Shown: piece after piece, positions 34,776 to 47,100 of the stretch
Position numbering within the stretch: position 1 is the first letter of the stretch
Layout: each line of letters begins with the position of its first letter
DNA from: Steinernema hermaphroditum
Taxonomy: Eukaryota > Nematoda > Chromadorea > Rhabditida > Steinernematidae
DNA: 64,000 bases
Direction: 5' to 3'
Assembly (NCBI GenBank): GCA_030435675.1
Contig: CM059623.1
Coordinates: 16,204,205 to 16,268,204 of the forward strand
The notes under the pieces: generated by a model
What the model was told of the DNA's origin: nothing
What the model saw: the letters and a program-made list of their open reading frames with translations, nothing else
Databases searched by the model: none
Translations under genes and position numbers: made by a program

Positions 34776-35333
34776 ATGATCGGAAGACACCTGCTCCGAC
34801 AGCTGATTCCTCAACTCACGCGCAAGTCGCTGTCCGCCACTCTACACTCTCTTGCTCCGATACCCATGGGAGCCGCTCCATCTATCGTCAATCGGGCATC
34901 AGCTGTACTACTTCGGCAGCGTCACATTCGCTGCTACTCGTCTGCAATCGAAGGGCCTATCTTCTCGATCGAAAGTGATGAAGATTTCAACGCCAAGGTG
35001 AATAACTTCAATGAGTAACCATCGGCTAGCGCAGTTCTTTTGCAGGTCATCAACTCGGAGAGTCCAGTGCTCGTCGACTTCTACGCCGATTGGTGCGGCC
35101 CCTGCAAGATGTTCGGACCTCGCCTGGAAGCCAAAGTCAGCGGACGCGATGGTCAAATCTCGCTGGGCAAAGTGAACGTGGACGAAGTCTTTGAATTGGC
35201 CGACGACTTCCAGATCCGCTCTGTGCCCACGATCATCGCGTTCAAAGGAGGCGAACCCGTAATGCGCATTGAAGGGGCCATCGAGGACCATCAGCTCGAT
35301 GAACTGATTGACCAACTAACCGAACAAGAATAG
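34776..35333 (+). CDS. trx-2: Mitochondrial thioredoxin
   Basis: Two exons, 34776-34997 and 35046-35333, join in phase 0 (GCCAAG|GTCATC) across a 48-bp intron and give 169 residues. The C-terminal half is a thioredoxin fold with active site WCGPCK inside VDFYADWCGPCKMFGPRL, followed by KVNVDE, the cis-Pro segment RSVPTIIAFKGGEP and a final amphipathic helix. The N-terminal 55-60 residues are rich in Arg, Leu and Ser with no acidic residues (MIGRHLLRQLIPQLTRKSL..), as in a mitochondrial presequence. It reduces disulfides in the mitochondrial matrix together with thioredoxin reductase. The ATG follows an acceptor-like TTTCAG by 12 bases. Length and motif fit the TRX2 family. Confidence 0.93.
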
Positions 35334-35823
35334 GAAGTATTAGTTAGAGCCGGGTTATATGTCCAATATGCGTGTATTTGTTGCGATTTATTGCCGATTT
35401 TATGAATGAAGTATTTAGGTATCTTTTGTCATTGCTTGGAATCTTGACTCTTGAGCAGGATTTAGTACAAGAAGGGGAAGAACCATCGTGGTGTAACATA
35501 GCGTTATAGTGCCTGGTTCGAGATTGAGATAATTCAAGCTTCACCGTCCAATCTTAGTCACCTGAAGAATTGGCTAAGTAGTACCTCCCTGAGTCAGAAC
35601 GATACCACCAAGATAAGATCCGCAAATCCGCACACAACTATACACATTCCGAAGTATCAATGAGAAACACCTAAAATTACGTCAACAAGCAAAGAACCAG
35701 AAGAATTGAACTTTACTGCGTGCACATCTAGCATTAAACATTACAAATTACACCGAAATTACAAAACGAAATAGCGAATGCTCATGATGAGTATCGGGAC
35801 TTATGTTAACCGTAGTTGTGAGA
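35334..35823. other. Convergent intergenic spacer (3' UTRs of thioredoxin and ERH genes)
   Basis: The thioredoxin and ERH genes end toward each other here. No open frame with coding character or canonical AATAAA on either strand stands out; ATTAAA variants occur near 35732. Confidence 0.5.
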
Positions 35824-36147
35824 TTAGACGGCGGGTTCGGGGCGTTCAGCCTGATTTCGCATCATGATTAGAATGTTGTCTTTCATCCAGTCCTTGTTGT
35901 GTGGCACGTACTGGCAGGAGGAGTCGTCGAGAACAAGACAGGAGAGGTCGGCGAGACGGTCGATGAAGTCGAAGAGATGCTTAATGTCGTACTTGATCGT
36001 CGGCCTGTCCGGGTAGGCGCTTCGAAGGTGCTCTTCAAACATCTTGCACACCGCTTCACATGCGTCGGCGGCACTCTCGTAGTCGGACCACGTTCGTGAG
36101 TCAAGCTTCGACGTCGTCTGCACCAGGAGAATCGTGTGTTCGGACAT
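35824..36147 (-). CDS. erh-2: Enhancer of rudimentary homolog (ERH)
   Basis: A single-exon frame encodes 107 residues, about the usual ERH length of roughly 104. It has the family hallmarks MSEHTILLVQTTSKLDSRTW, SDYESAADACEAVCKMFEEHL, YDIKHLFDFIDRLADLSCLV and the closing YVPHNKDWMKDNI. ERH is a small dimeric nuclear protein that bridges RNA-processing complexes; in C. elegans ERH-2 is part of the PETISCO/PICS piRNA-biogenesis complex. The symbol is by similarity; erh-1 is the alternative. The ATG follows an acceptor-like TTTATTTTCAG by about 16 bases. It lies 358 bp downstream of the Tousled-like kinase stop on the same strand. Confidence 0.92.
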   Translation of the reverse strand: MSEHTILLVQTTSKLDSRTWSDYESAADACEAVCKMFEEHLRSAYPDRPTIKYDIKHLFDFIDRLADLSCLVLDDSSCQYVPHNKDWMKDNILIMMRNQAERPEPAV

Positions 36148-36505
36148 TGTTCTGAGGCTATCACTGAAAATAAACAGATGAAGAAGACACGATCGTGAAA
36201 ATCAAAAAACACGCAAAAGACACGGACTTGTTCGATTAAAATCGGTCTTCTTATCTTGGACACGTTTCGTTAAAAAACGACTTTCATCATAACAACCAAA
36301 GCGAACACGCGACAGAACGCATAACATCTCGCGCAACAAGCAGATGCGATATTTTAGCGCCCAAACGCTACGACAAAGGTTCAAGGCGGGAATCACGCCA
36401 CGACGGCATAAATTTATCAAAGGTTCGACCGTTTCCCGAACGATCACTAACGATAATATCTACAGACAGAGGAATCGTACATTAACGACGAAATAGAGAT
36501 CGTCT
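36148..36505 (-). other. Spacer between Tousled-like kinase stop and ERH start
   Basis: No gene is seen. The minus strand carries TTTATTTTCAG shortly before the ERH ATG and no clear AATAAA behind the kinase stop. This leaves open an operon-like arrangement with SL2 trans-splicing. Confidence 0.4.
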
Positions 36506-38841
36506 TCATGAATCCGATGATGAAGATGCGCACGGACGACATATCTGATCCCTTTTGTTCTTATCGCTTAAATTGTTTCTTGCCTTCTCTGTGAAAATCT
36601 CGTGGGCACAAAGTTCTCGGAAATCGGCGCGATTTTCCCGATTGGCCTGAAGACACCGCCTGATAAAGTCCTAAAATCGAAAGGATGAGATTACAGCTTA
36701 ACAGGAAATCCAAACCTTAGCTAATTCGGAGACAGCAGGAGTTGCTGGAAAAACTACTTCATCAGCTCTCGCGATCGTTCCATTTTGCCATAAGGATCTT
36801 TGCGTTTCTCCATTTCCGAAGGGCTAAAATGCCATTAGGATATGAGTCTTGGTTCGGCTGTACTAGACCCACCTTAATGCCATAAAGCATCTGATAAAAG
36901 ATGACTCCTACGCTCCAAACATCGACCTTAGAGCAAATCTTCGGTCTAGCTGCTCCAGGTCCATGTGGGAAACACTCCGGCGGCAGATACCACAGAGTTC
37001 CGGCACCCACCGACGTCAACTCAATACTTCCATCACAACTGTCCATAATCTTCGACAACCCGAAATCGGTGATCTTGACCTCCAGGACAGTGCTCTTCCG
37101 TAGCAGAATGTTCGCTGGCTTTAGATCGTAATGGATGATCGGCGGGCTACGCTCCGATAAGTACAGCAACGCATTGCACATCTGCTGAATCACTGAGGTT
37201 GTTTGGCGCTCGTTAATCGAGTAGTTCTTCAAATAAGTCTCCAAATCATCGCCCTCGCAGTACTCGAGCACTGTACAGTAGCTATCGCTGTCGATGTAAA
37301 AGACGTCATAGAGCTTCACGATGCGGTCATGACTAATCATCTTCTGAATATCACGCTCGCGGATCACGTGGCGCACATAGTTCTCCCGCACCGTCACCGA
37401 CCACGCCGGATTTACATAGTGAATCTTGCAAGCCACATAAATGTTATCGATGAGATCGTATGCCTGAACAGTCCTACCCATGAATTTAGTCAACAGAGCT
37501 CTTCACATACCTTCCACACCTCACTAAAGCCACCTTTTCCCGCCAATCTAAGCGGCAAATATCGTTTACTCAGGAGGCCAAAATCTTTGAATTTGCTTGT
37601 GTTCTCATTCTCCTGGCGCAGAAGTTCTCTTCTATGAAGTTCGCGTTCAATGTTCAAACGATTTGTGTATGCTTCGAGTTCTGCGGCGCGTGCCTTCAGC
37701 TTGTCCTTCATCGTTTTGAGATTCGTTTCATACAGTACAATCTCCATTTCGAGAGAATCGACATCGGTAACTTGCGGAGCAGCGAAGCCGTCGCGATCTC
37801 TAAAACGTTCTACGTTATTTACAACATAGGGATCAGCGTGTGCGACCAGAATATGGTCATGACTATTTACCTTGCTCTAAGCGCTTGCCGTAGCCTCCTC
37901 AAATGTACATTAGCAGCTGCCACTCGCTCATTCTCATTGGCTAGCTCTCTCCGCTTGTCAGCAAGCTCCGCAAATGCCTTTCCGTCGACGAATTCAAGGA
38001 TGAAACGATCGCCTTGACGAACAGGTTCGAATTTCCCAAGACGTTCTAGGTTTGAGCATGTTTCGTGACTTGCCTAAAATATGAAAAGCATCTATTTCAC
38101 GCATCAAAGCTATCAATGGATTACCTCTTGACGTTGAACCATGCTCTCCTTTATTAACAGCTTCATCATGGTTTGCATATAACCTTCAAGTCGTTGTTCT
38201 GCCTCTTCTCTTTCTCTCATCAGCCTATCATTCTCTTCATATAACTGTCTAGCTGTTTCGTCTAAGATGATCCCTCTTGGCCGCTCATCTACAGTCTGTG
38301 CTGCCGCATTCCTAGTAGGATCTTCCATCTTCGAGCGCTTGTTCTTTCTTGGGGTGTTAGCGCTTGACGCTCCAATATCACTGTCGGAGAACTAAAATGT
38401 TCAATTAAGGAGTATAATAGACGATAGGGCAAACCCGAAAATCTCCAGCTCCACTCAAACTGTTGTCACTTCCGCTTAGCATACCGACGGGTCCTCCAGG
38501 ATTCTTACTGGGACTCGTCTGAAATAAGGAAGATGAGGTAAGTTTCCGGCATTTTACAGATCTACTTTGTTAAATCCCAAATAATCGGTGATTTTACGCG
38601 CACTCTTCCGTCCATTATCTATGTTGCCTTTTCTCGTGATATTCTTTTGGGCCGTAGGGGGTTTTGTCGCTCTGTTAACACTGCCGAACTTCACCGGAGA
38701 GTCGGCTTCGTGGTCTGACGATCGAGAAGGTTCGCTTAGTCGAGAGGCCGTTTTTCTGTTGTTCAAATCAAAGAATGAGGATAGCGAGCGACTTTGATTT
38801 TCCTTTTCCGGTGAAGCCATCCTAAAAGGAGTCGTCGTCAT
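36506..38841 (-). CDS. tlk-1: Tousled-like serine/threonine kinase
   Basis: Eight exons join in phase: 38566-38841, 38435-38518, 38125-38391, 37871-38073, 37511-37799, 36873-37463, 36716-36823, 36506-36670, giving 660 residues. The N-terminal third is Ser/Lys-rich with [17 protein letters not shown], and FSDSDIG follows. The middle is coiled coil ([68 protein letters not shown]). The kinase domain has [12 protein letters not shown], the ATP-binding Lys in [22 protein letters not shown], the TLK-specific [19 protein letters not shown] and [13 protein letters not shown], then [20 protein letters not shown]. TLKs act in chromatin assembly, phosphorylating Asf1-type histone chaperones. All catalytic residues are present, so the gene appears intact. 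The start shares an 850-bp divergent spacer with the Tra2-type gene. Confidence 0.95.
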
Positions 38842-39692
38842 GTCATATAACTACGAAGGGAGAGCGCGAATCGGCACTGTTGAAATGTAATTCACAGTGG
38901 AATCGATCGGTAGGAAGAATATGGATCGCGTGAAAATTCGGCTGGACAGCGATAAACCGAGAGCAGAGGTGCGCGCGCACAATTCCCGCGCAAAATGATG
39001 TTTAAAGTAATGCAGACAAGATGATAAGGTGTGAATAATCGAAATGTCTAGACCTATCCTACACTAGACAGGCGAGATGTCTAAACCACATGGCCCCACT
39101 TTCATCTGCCGCGGTCAGAGACGAAAGTGCGCGAAGACGAGGAGACAGGAATTCAAACGTCATCCGGTTGCCGCGCTTTTATCACAATGACAGTGGCTCT
39201 CACAACGATAACTACAAAATCGGCGCTAATTGAAAGACACATCTGTTCGTCTTTCTCTCGCTTTCTCGCGTTGCTTTTCGATATTTATTTTTCAGTGCGT
39301 TTTCCGAAATTGCTAATTACGTGTTCGCACAAACGTCGTGCGTCTTCGTATGATAAGCTTGACTCCTTTATGCCGCTTATCTGTTAACCAATGGAAAATT
39401 TTGCCCATATACGCGGTGAGCTTCGCAGCGTCCTTGTGCAGTCGAAGTTTTCGTTGTTTCATTTCTGGCGAAAGCGGGCTTTTAAAGTTTAAATATGTGA
39501 TAGGACCTGTTAACTAAATATGTCCTGTTGATGTGTCAAGTGTATGATAGCCATGAGAAATAGACACAAATGCTCTGACAGCTCAGATACGGGTTCTTGT
39601 CGTGTGAACGCGACGTAACGGTTTTCCTATGTGTTTTATCGCTGTTGCTCTGTTCTTATCGATTTCCTTCACTTTCAGAACCTCTCGGTACG
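38842..39692. promoter_or_regulatory. Divergent promoter region of tlk-1 (-) and the Tra2-type gene (+)
   Basis: The two flanking genes are transcribed away from each other. The spacer has no coding frame of note. A TTTCACTTTCAG-type acceptor ending at 39678 lies 15 bases before the Tra2-type ATG and is either a trans-splice site or the end of a 5' UTR intron. No clear TATA box is seen. Confidence 0.45.
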
Positions 39693-40319
39693 ATGAGCCA
39701 AAGTCGCAGTCGTAGCCGCAGTCCAGTTCGTGCCCGTAGCCGCAGTCGCAGCCGTAGCCGCAGTCCAGTTCGTGCCCGTCGCAATGGTGGAGGTGGCGGC
39801 GGTGGCGGACCTCCTCGTGGCAGTGTCTATGAAAATCCACCTGCTTCGCGCTGCCTCGGCATCTTCGGACTGAGTCTCTACACAACGGAGCGCGACCTCC
39901 GCGACATCTTCGAACAGTATGGACCACTGGAGAAGATTCAACTGGTTGTCGACCACCCAAGCGGCCGCTCGCGTGGATTTGGATTCATCTACTTCGAAAA
40001 GATGGAAGATGCCATGGAAGCCAAGGAGCGTGCTGCTGGTCTCGAACTGGATGGGCACAAAGTGCGAATCGATTTCTCTGTGACCAAGCGGGCTCATAGC
40101 CCTACTCCAGGAATTTACATGGGTGCTGCCGGAACGCGTCGTTTCCCGCCTCGTCGCCGTTATGATCATAGGTCTCCGTCACCTCGGCGTGACCGTTACC
40201 GAAGTCGTGACTACCGTGAGAGTAACTATGATCGCAGCTATCGTAGCCGCCGTTCTCCTTCGCCCCGTTACGACGACCGTCGTTACCGCCGTCGTTCCCG
40301 TTCTTACGAATACTATTGA
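39693..40319 (+). CDS. rsp-8: Transformer-2-type SR splicing factor
   Basis: A single open frame encodes 208 residues: an N-terminal RS domain ([20 protein letters not shown]..), a Gly-run hinge, one RRM and a C-terminal Arg/Ser/Tyr-rich tail. The RRM has RNP2 CLGIFGLSL and RNP1 SRGFGFIYF. It is followed by the linker [12 protein letters not shown], which marks Tra2 proteins. Tra2 binds GAA-rich exonic enhancers and promotes exon inclusion in the nucleus. The start was chosen because the ATG follows a TTTCAG acceptor by 14 bases and opens the RS domain; in-frame codons upstream lack SR character. The C. elegans counterpart is rsp-8 by similarity. It is convergent with the WH2-protein gene. 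Confidence 0.92.
   Translation: MSQSRSRSRSPVRARSRSRSRSRSPVRARRNGGGGGGGGPPRGSVYENPPASRCLGIFGLSLYTTERDLRDIFEQYGPLEKIQLVVDHPSGRSRGFGFIYFEKMEDAMEAKERAAGLELDGHKVRIDFSVTKRAHSPTPGIYMGAAGTRRFPPRRRYDHRSPSPRRDRYRSRDYRESNYDRSYRSRRSPSPRYDDRRYRRRSRSYEYY
39702..39780 (+). repeat. Tandem duplication inside the RS-domain coding sequence
   Basis: A unit of about 40 bases (AGTCGCAGTCGTAGCCGCAG followed by TCCAGTTCGTGCCCG) occurs twice in tandem within the first exon. It encodes the repeated [12 protein letters not shown] block. It explains long shadow frames on the opposite strand. Confidence 0.7.
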
Positions 40320-41109
40320 GTCTTCACAAATCGTTCCAATTGTAATGTCGTCTTTTAGACGTCTTCCTGTTGTGCATCTTGTCCGTCTAAATCGTGTTCA
40401 GTGTTCATCTCTGTGAAGTCTCATTTTCATGTTGAAGTGAAGTTGTATTTGTGAAGAATTGAAGCTTTGAAGTTGAAGTTGAAGTAGAAGGTGAAGAGGA
40501 AACACGACAAGTACAGGCACAAACAGTCATTTGAAGGTCTTCGCCCTTGAAGGTTCTGAAGGTCGCCTTCGAAGGTGAGTGGCGATTTCAGGACGGCCTG
40601 GACAAAGGGCGACAGAGAAGCAGAGCTCGGGAAGAGAGGGGTAGTGAAGAGTGGAGAAGTAGAAGTGTGGAGGGAAACGAGAAGTACGGAGGGCAGGGAA
40701 CAGGAGCATTTTTCTTGGTGAGTGGTCTTATTTCTTTTTTTTTTTTTCAAATAAAATGCCACTGCATATGTTGTCCTGGTTCACAGCACATTGTGTCCAC
40801 GGGGAATGACGCACTAATCAATCGTCTTCTCATAGGTCATCGTGCTGTCGCCTGTTTGCATCTTGGGGGTGACTTTGTGTCTATCTGTCCGTCTGTGGTG
40901 GTCAGTTGTTGCGGCTGGATGATCCGGGTTGGAATCATGTGCTATGACAAAGTCTCTTCTGGCGTCGTCTTACTCCCTTTTCGGATGTATTTCCACAGTT
41001 GTGGTGACGAGACTTCTGTTCTAATGGCTTTTATTAGTTTGGCTATACATGCACATAAACTGAATATATTTTGTCTTCATCATTATACGACGCATGTGGA
41101 TCATGCGTT
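40320..41109. other. Convergent spacer with GAAGTT-rich 3' UTR sequence
   Basis: After the Tra2-type stop the plus strand is strongly purine-rich, with degenerate GAAGTT/GAAG repeats at about 40433-40500 and a G/A-rich stretch to 40710. A plus-strand AATAAA is at 40750-40755 after a T run. On the minus strand AATAAA is at 41030-41035, about 75 bases behind the WH2-gene stop, and is its likely poly(A) signal. No gene is recognised. Confidence 0.5.
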
Positions 41110-44100
41110 TCAGCCATTCACCTTCTTCAGTGATCTCGCTCCGCCAGCATTTCTGATCGCCGCCATAAGTTCGTCGCGTGGATCGAGGTTCAGCTTTTTC
41201 TTTTCGGACTGCAAAATTGTGGTTTAGCACGCGAAATGTGTCGTTAACAACGTACCTGGCTCGGCGGCGTCTTTAGCTTTATCGTTCCCATTTCCGCCTT
41301 CAGCTTCTCGGGGTCCAATCTAAGGGCTGCCTTAGCTGGACTCTTTGCTGGTGGTGGAGGCGGTGGGGGCGCCGGAGGTCCAGATGGTGTGCTCGACTTG
41401 GACGGGCTATCGATGACGTTACCTAATGCGATGCCGCTCTTCTCTACCGGTGGCGCCACTTTCCTGAGCTTGAACTGTTGAGGCTGGAAGGAGTCCGAGC
41501 CAGACGAGCTTGTAGATCCAGTTCTCGACTTCTGGATCTCCTTCTGCCACGCGTAGCTTGTCTCAGAGGACTTCTTAGGCAGTTCCCATGCTGGTGAACC
41601 GTTATCCACGGATCTAGCCGTAATTTCAGTCTTCAGGGGTCGGCTCACGGTAGGAATTTCGATTGCGGGCTTACGGCATACGGTAGGCGTATCCTTGTGT
41701 ACGGGCTTGATGTTCTTCTGCATCACTTCTGCGAGTACAGATTTGTGAGCAATTTGAGGACTTTGAAGTCCATTCGGAGCGATCGCTTTCCGGGGTACGG
41801 TAGGCGAGGGATTTGTAGGCGCTGGCCTAGAAATCAGCGCCTTAGGAGTAGGTGGAGTGTCGTTTCGCTTGATTTCGACATGTCTGATTACTGTAGGCTC
41901 TCGAGGACTACGCAAGTGAGTTTCCTTTTTGCTAGGAGTCGGTGGAGACACTTCTTCCACAGCCTTCTGTCTTATAGGTACGTCTGTGGGTCGTCGGTAT
42001 ACGGTAGGAGAGGCTGGCGCTCGCTCTCGAGAGAATCCATTCATTAAAATGGTTTCAGGAACCCGATTCTGAACTTTTGGGTTTTGATATTGAATGTTTT
42101 GGAATGCGCCGGGTGTTCGAAGGCTGATGCTTCCACTGGATTGTTGAACGGTTGTCTTGGATACCGTAATCTTGTGATTGATCTCGCGACGCTCGGCAGC
42201 CGGGGATGGAGGGATCTTCGGCGACGAGGGGGCCCGCTTAGGCTCTACATAGCTAAGCTGAGGATTCATGACGAGGAAGGGATCCTTCTTCTTGACCACA
42301 GGCGACGAGACAGCCGACGATTCTGTGGAGCTTGGAGGAGGCGCCCTGTCGACTCTTTTGATGATAACAGGTCGGTCTTCCACCCTCACGGGGCCGTCAT
42401 TGAGCCAGGCATTCTTTAGCGAAACTACGGTAGTAGAAGGAATGTCTCCACTTGGCTTCGTGGGGGTCCACTTTCGTGGCTGTTCGTATTCAGTCTTGGG
42501 GATCTCGACTCGATTGGACGGAATGATGACGGTAGTGGAGTGCTTGTATTCTGCCGGAGGGGGCATCTGCCAGTTGCGGACGGTTTTGGTTGAAGACACC
42601 TTATTGGCCCATGGTTTTGGAGGCGTCGAGTAGACGGGCGGCTGTGAGAACAGTTCTGAAAATATTAAATTTGAGGCATTTCGGGCACATCTTTGGTAAT
42701 TTTCATAAATTTAACCATTTTCTATGAAGCACAGACCGCTCCGACAACTGTTCAGTGGATAGGTGATTGTAATCCTTACCTTTGCAGTTAGCCACTGTGC
42801 CTCTTGTCACTTGAATGTCATTATAAGAAGCGACACTATTACACGAGTCGTCTTCGTCTTCAGAGAAAGAGTCGTCAGCCGTGATGGAGTCGCCACTTCC
42901 AATAGCACTGTCGTGGTGACCTTGTTGTCTGTGTGCAGAGGAAACCGAAGAAGAGAAACCAGCAGTGCTCTCGGCAGCTTCTTGTTGAGACTGGGCACAA
43001 AGACGTTGGACTAACGAGTGCTGAGCTATCAGTTTTGCCTAAGATAATGTCGTAAAAAAGGCACTAGAGTCGATGATGTATACCACAAGAGATTGGGTCT
43101 CCTTCGAGTTTTTGCTCGTTGTATTGAGTAACGTAAACCTGTCAAACATGGTCTTCAGGTTTAGGTACTCCCTCTGCAGATCGTTTAGAAAGACATCGTC
43201 CGTCGATTTGACGGAATCCAGAGAGGGGGGAGGAAGTGGGAAGGCGGTCTCCTGCGTCACCGACATCTTCTTCTGCACTACCGTAGTTTCGACTTTCTTC
43301 ACTTGGGTTGTGGGCTTCGCAACGTCAATGGGCTCGAATATCTTCTGGTACACTTGGTCGCTGAGGATTCCACTCTGGGAGATGATAGAGACGACGTCGT
43401 CCTGGACCGTCGATGGAGTCAAAGTCGCGGTCGAGGAGTTCGCGCTGACTGAAATCGATCACTTTGAGACGACGAAAAGAAACGTCGGATGTCAATGGCG
43501 CTTTGAGAAGATAATTGGAAACGCGTGTCTGACGACGAAAGACATAAGGGGTGGCCGCTATGGCGGAAAATGAGTCGTTTTTTGTTGACCATTGAAGGGT
43601 TCTACACGACAACTTAACTCCATGCTGGTGAGTCCAGAGTACCAAAGAGGAAGAATACGCTCTATCTCCTTGTTGAGCACTGACTGAACATAATATAAAT
43701 CTCACGTAATTCGTATTTTTCAGTGACTAGAACATTATTACCCAAAGAACATTGCAACAACTAACCTCTAACACTGCAATAGACACGCCGATCGACGTAT
43801 ACGAGCATTGCCGGCAAAGTGAATAGAACTTCGATTTGCGCCTTAGACTACTGGTTTTAACCCTACTTTACTCCTGTCACATCCGTAACTCAAACAAGCG
43901 CACGTCTCGAAAAAGCGACCGGAAGGCGGCGCAAAAAACTCGGCAAACAACGGATCAGCGGCGATAAAGAAACAATACGTAAACCGGGCTCTCCCGACGG
44001 CGGATTAGTGTTTTCACGCAAGGCGGTAAAGTTGGAAACGAGTCGCGGCGCACTTTTATCGTCCTACGACTGATGATGAAGTTGGAATGCGACCAAATGT

Positions 44101-47100
44101 GGCTGGGCAAACAGGTTATAGGGGGAGTGAGATAAGCGATGTATTAGGGCAGTAGGTGACCCTCGAGTGACCTGGAAGAGCAGCTGGGAAAATGGGTGAG
44201 ACGCTCTTTAGAAGGGCCTAGTTCGGTGGCGGGCTTAGCTGATTGCAGACGCTATCAACTGTGACGTACGGGTGTTTGCTGACGTTGCTGCAGGGGATTT
44301 CAAAATCTGACTCATATTATCATATGTGTACAAAAATGTGGTGTGCATCGAAACGGAAGCGGAAAAAGGAAGACGGACATCTCTGGGGCAGTCAAAGATA
44401 CTTAGACCAGTTCGTTCAATAGAATCACATTATTTATTCGATGGCTAAATGAAGGTCAACTCCTGTCAGTCTTTTTTTATCAGTAAATAAGGAAGTCCTC
44501 CAACGCAGAAACATGACAACTCTTAAAGTCAACGGGCAATAAATTCACCCCTGATAAGGTCCTCGTTTGCCTTTGGGTTTTGCCGACAAAAAGTCATAAT
44601 TCGTGTCATGGAACCGTAAAGTGATCAAAAGAAGTCTAGCACAGTACACGTATCAAATGATCCTTCAAATGCACCGTACACAGCTAAGAAAAGACGCCTT
44701 GGCTGAAACAGATATGTAAAATAAAAGCAAGGGTATGTCCTGCTCAACAAAGATTTGGAGACCGAAGGTGTGGCGACTTAGGCTAAGCGCTTTTTGACCT
44801 AATATAAGAAAACTGGATCGTTTTCGGAGCATGGTCAAATACAGAAACCGGTATTTGTACTGCAGACTGCTTCTGCAAAAGCATCTGAATCATAATCACT
44901 GATCTTTATGGACATCGAATAATCGACGGAATTTCTGGACTACTTCTACCCGTATTACAAAATGGATTTCAACCGCCATAAAACTAATAGTAATCACTGG
45001 GAACGTATGAAACTATGTGAAACTGACTAGGTCAAAGAACACCCAGCGTTTGAAATCGGCCGCGCCAGGTAGTGCTTGGCCATGATATCTCTGGTTCACT
45101 GGTCACATAAGCGTGTTATGGTGAAAGTTAATTTTGAATGCAAAGCAGTAGTAACTTCCACAAGCTCCTCGGCATAAAAAATCACTTCGATCATCTTTAC
45201 ACCGCCGCCGCCACCGGAAGCACAAATACACACAAAAAGATAGACCCTCCGATCCTCGTTTTTCCGCAGCGCCTCATCACATAAGCGCTCCGTCAACACG
45301 AGGGTTTAGCATTCAAATCGCTGAATCAGACGATTCTAACACGAATGTTTTTAGTCGCCACGCGCAAACGGTGGCCACAACAACAACGTCAACAATCGTA
45401 CAATAATACTGGAAGACTGTATGCATCGTCTCTATGGGCAAGCACGACGGTGCAGCCATAAAAGTGGACAAACAAACAATGTGCGCCGCCCTCTTCTCAC
45501 ATTTCATGCGCGACCGTTTGAGAAGTTCGGAAGTGAGCAGAGTAAATAGATGGCGACAGGCGGGCTAGAGTTTAAACTGTATACAATGAACTCACAAAGG
45601 GGTCAGAATTGAATTCTCAAGAGACCGTACTTTCGATTTTCCATTCAGATATACTCTGTTTTTTTTTTTCTTTATTCACCTCGTGGGGATTTTTGGGTCT
45701 GACCACGAGATAATTGAAGCCTTTTCAAGTGATCGAAAGGAAACAGAGTATAGCGGTAATAGTGGTGGTTAGATTGTGGCGCTTTGATTATATAAATTCT
45801 ATGTGACCATAACCAAAACAAAGCCACCAGCAGCCCGGAACGCTTCAATTGGAAATATTAAAAGGTTCCGCTCATCATCTACACATTCGCTTCGGTGTTG
45901 AGTCGACTTCAAGAGAGTCCCCGCATGATGCGAATCATGCGGTTCATTTTATAATCCGCTCTTAAGTGACACATAGCGCGGCTTTTAAAGGGAAACGCTT
46001 CAAATTCAATAATCCTAGCAAATTTACGCAATCGGCTATGCAATGAAACCAATCTCAAATCAGCGGACACGTAATTTCAAAAAGGTAAGCAGAGATCTTT
46101 GTCAGTATAGGGTCGACGAGGGGAGTGGTCGTCGAGCGAGTCGACTAATTAGCCGCTTAAATCGAGGTGATGAGCGCGCGGGTGAGAAGAGAAAAAGCAA
46201 TTAATCGGCTTAGCGTGCGTGCAACCCTATTGACGACATCGTGTCGCCGTAGGGTCGTCGCGTAACGGTCGCCGGTGCAATGACGGGGCGGAAGAGTTCG
46301 GAAATTAGGGCTGAGTGCGGATTGGAGGTGACAAAAAGAGAGACGCGATTGAGAGGCAGGTGGGCGAAAGAAGTTCGACGCGATCGTGTTTACTTTGCAA
46401 GGAGAAATTGGAGCGTAAATGATGACATGTTTGACTTTTTTAGGATTGCTTCGACAGCACAAACATGACTAGATCGTGGGCGACTTCTGTATCATTCAAA
46501 ACATGCCGGCGTTTTGAAATATGACCTTCCTGACCTTATTTACAAATTGTCAAACAGATGAGCTTATCAGTATGTTTACAGGATTTCTAAACTAGATTCT
46601 GGTTGACCGTACTTAGAAGCTTTCATTTCGTATAAACAAAGGATCACTGCCAATAATCAAGAGGCGGCTGAGAACACATTTATGTATATCCTCGAAAAAA
46701 CGAGAACGGGCGTTTTCGTAAAATCTGCACAAGGTGACTTATAGAATCTAGTCACATTTCAAGAAATACAGACTAAGCGGACAAAATAAGGCGATGTTGA
46801 AGTTGTGGGTAGAAGGTCGCCTACTACTGGTTTTTCAAAAGTATAAACATGATTCTTAAACATGGTACATGCTTTTCCATGGACACGGGAGCGGTCGCTT
46901 TCAGACAGGAAACAAAAGAGGGATCCAGGCCAGCGTCGAACCGACCCCGACCGATTACTGATCAGACGCGTTCGCAATGAGCCACACAGACATCCATTAG
47001 TTCATTGAAGGGTTCACCGTCACTATGCCTTCCAGATCAATTCGAGGTCGATCCACCCAGTGCGAATTTGTGCGCAGTCGTGTTTATTCATATAAACCCT

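Noticed and set aside
39583..40169. Minus-strand frames rich in GYG/DCGYG or TAATA repeats
   Set aside because: They mirror the tandem RS-codon repeat of the Tra2-type gene.
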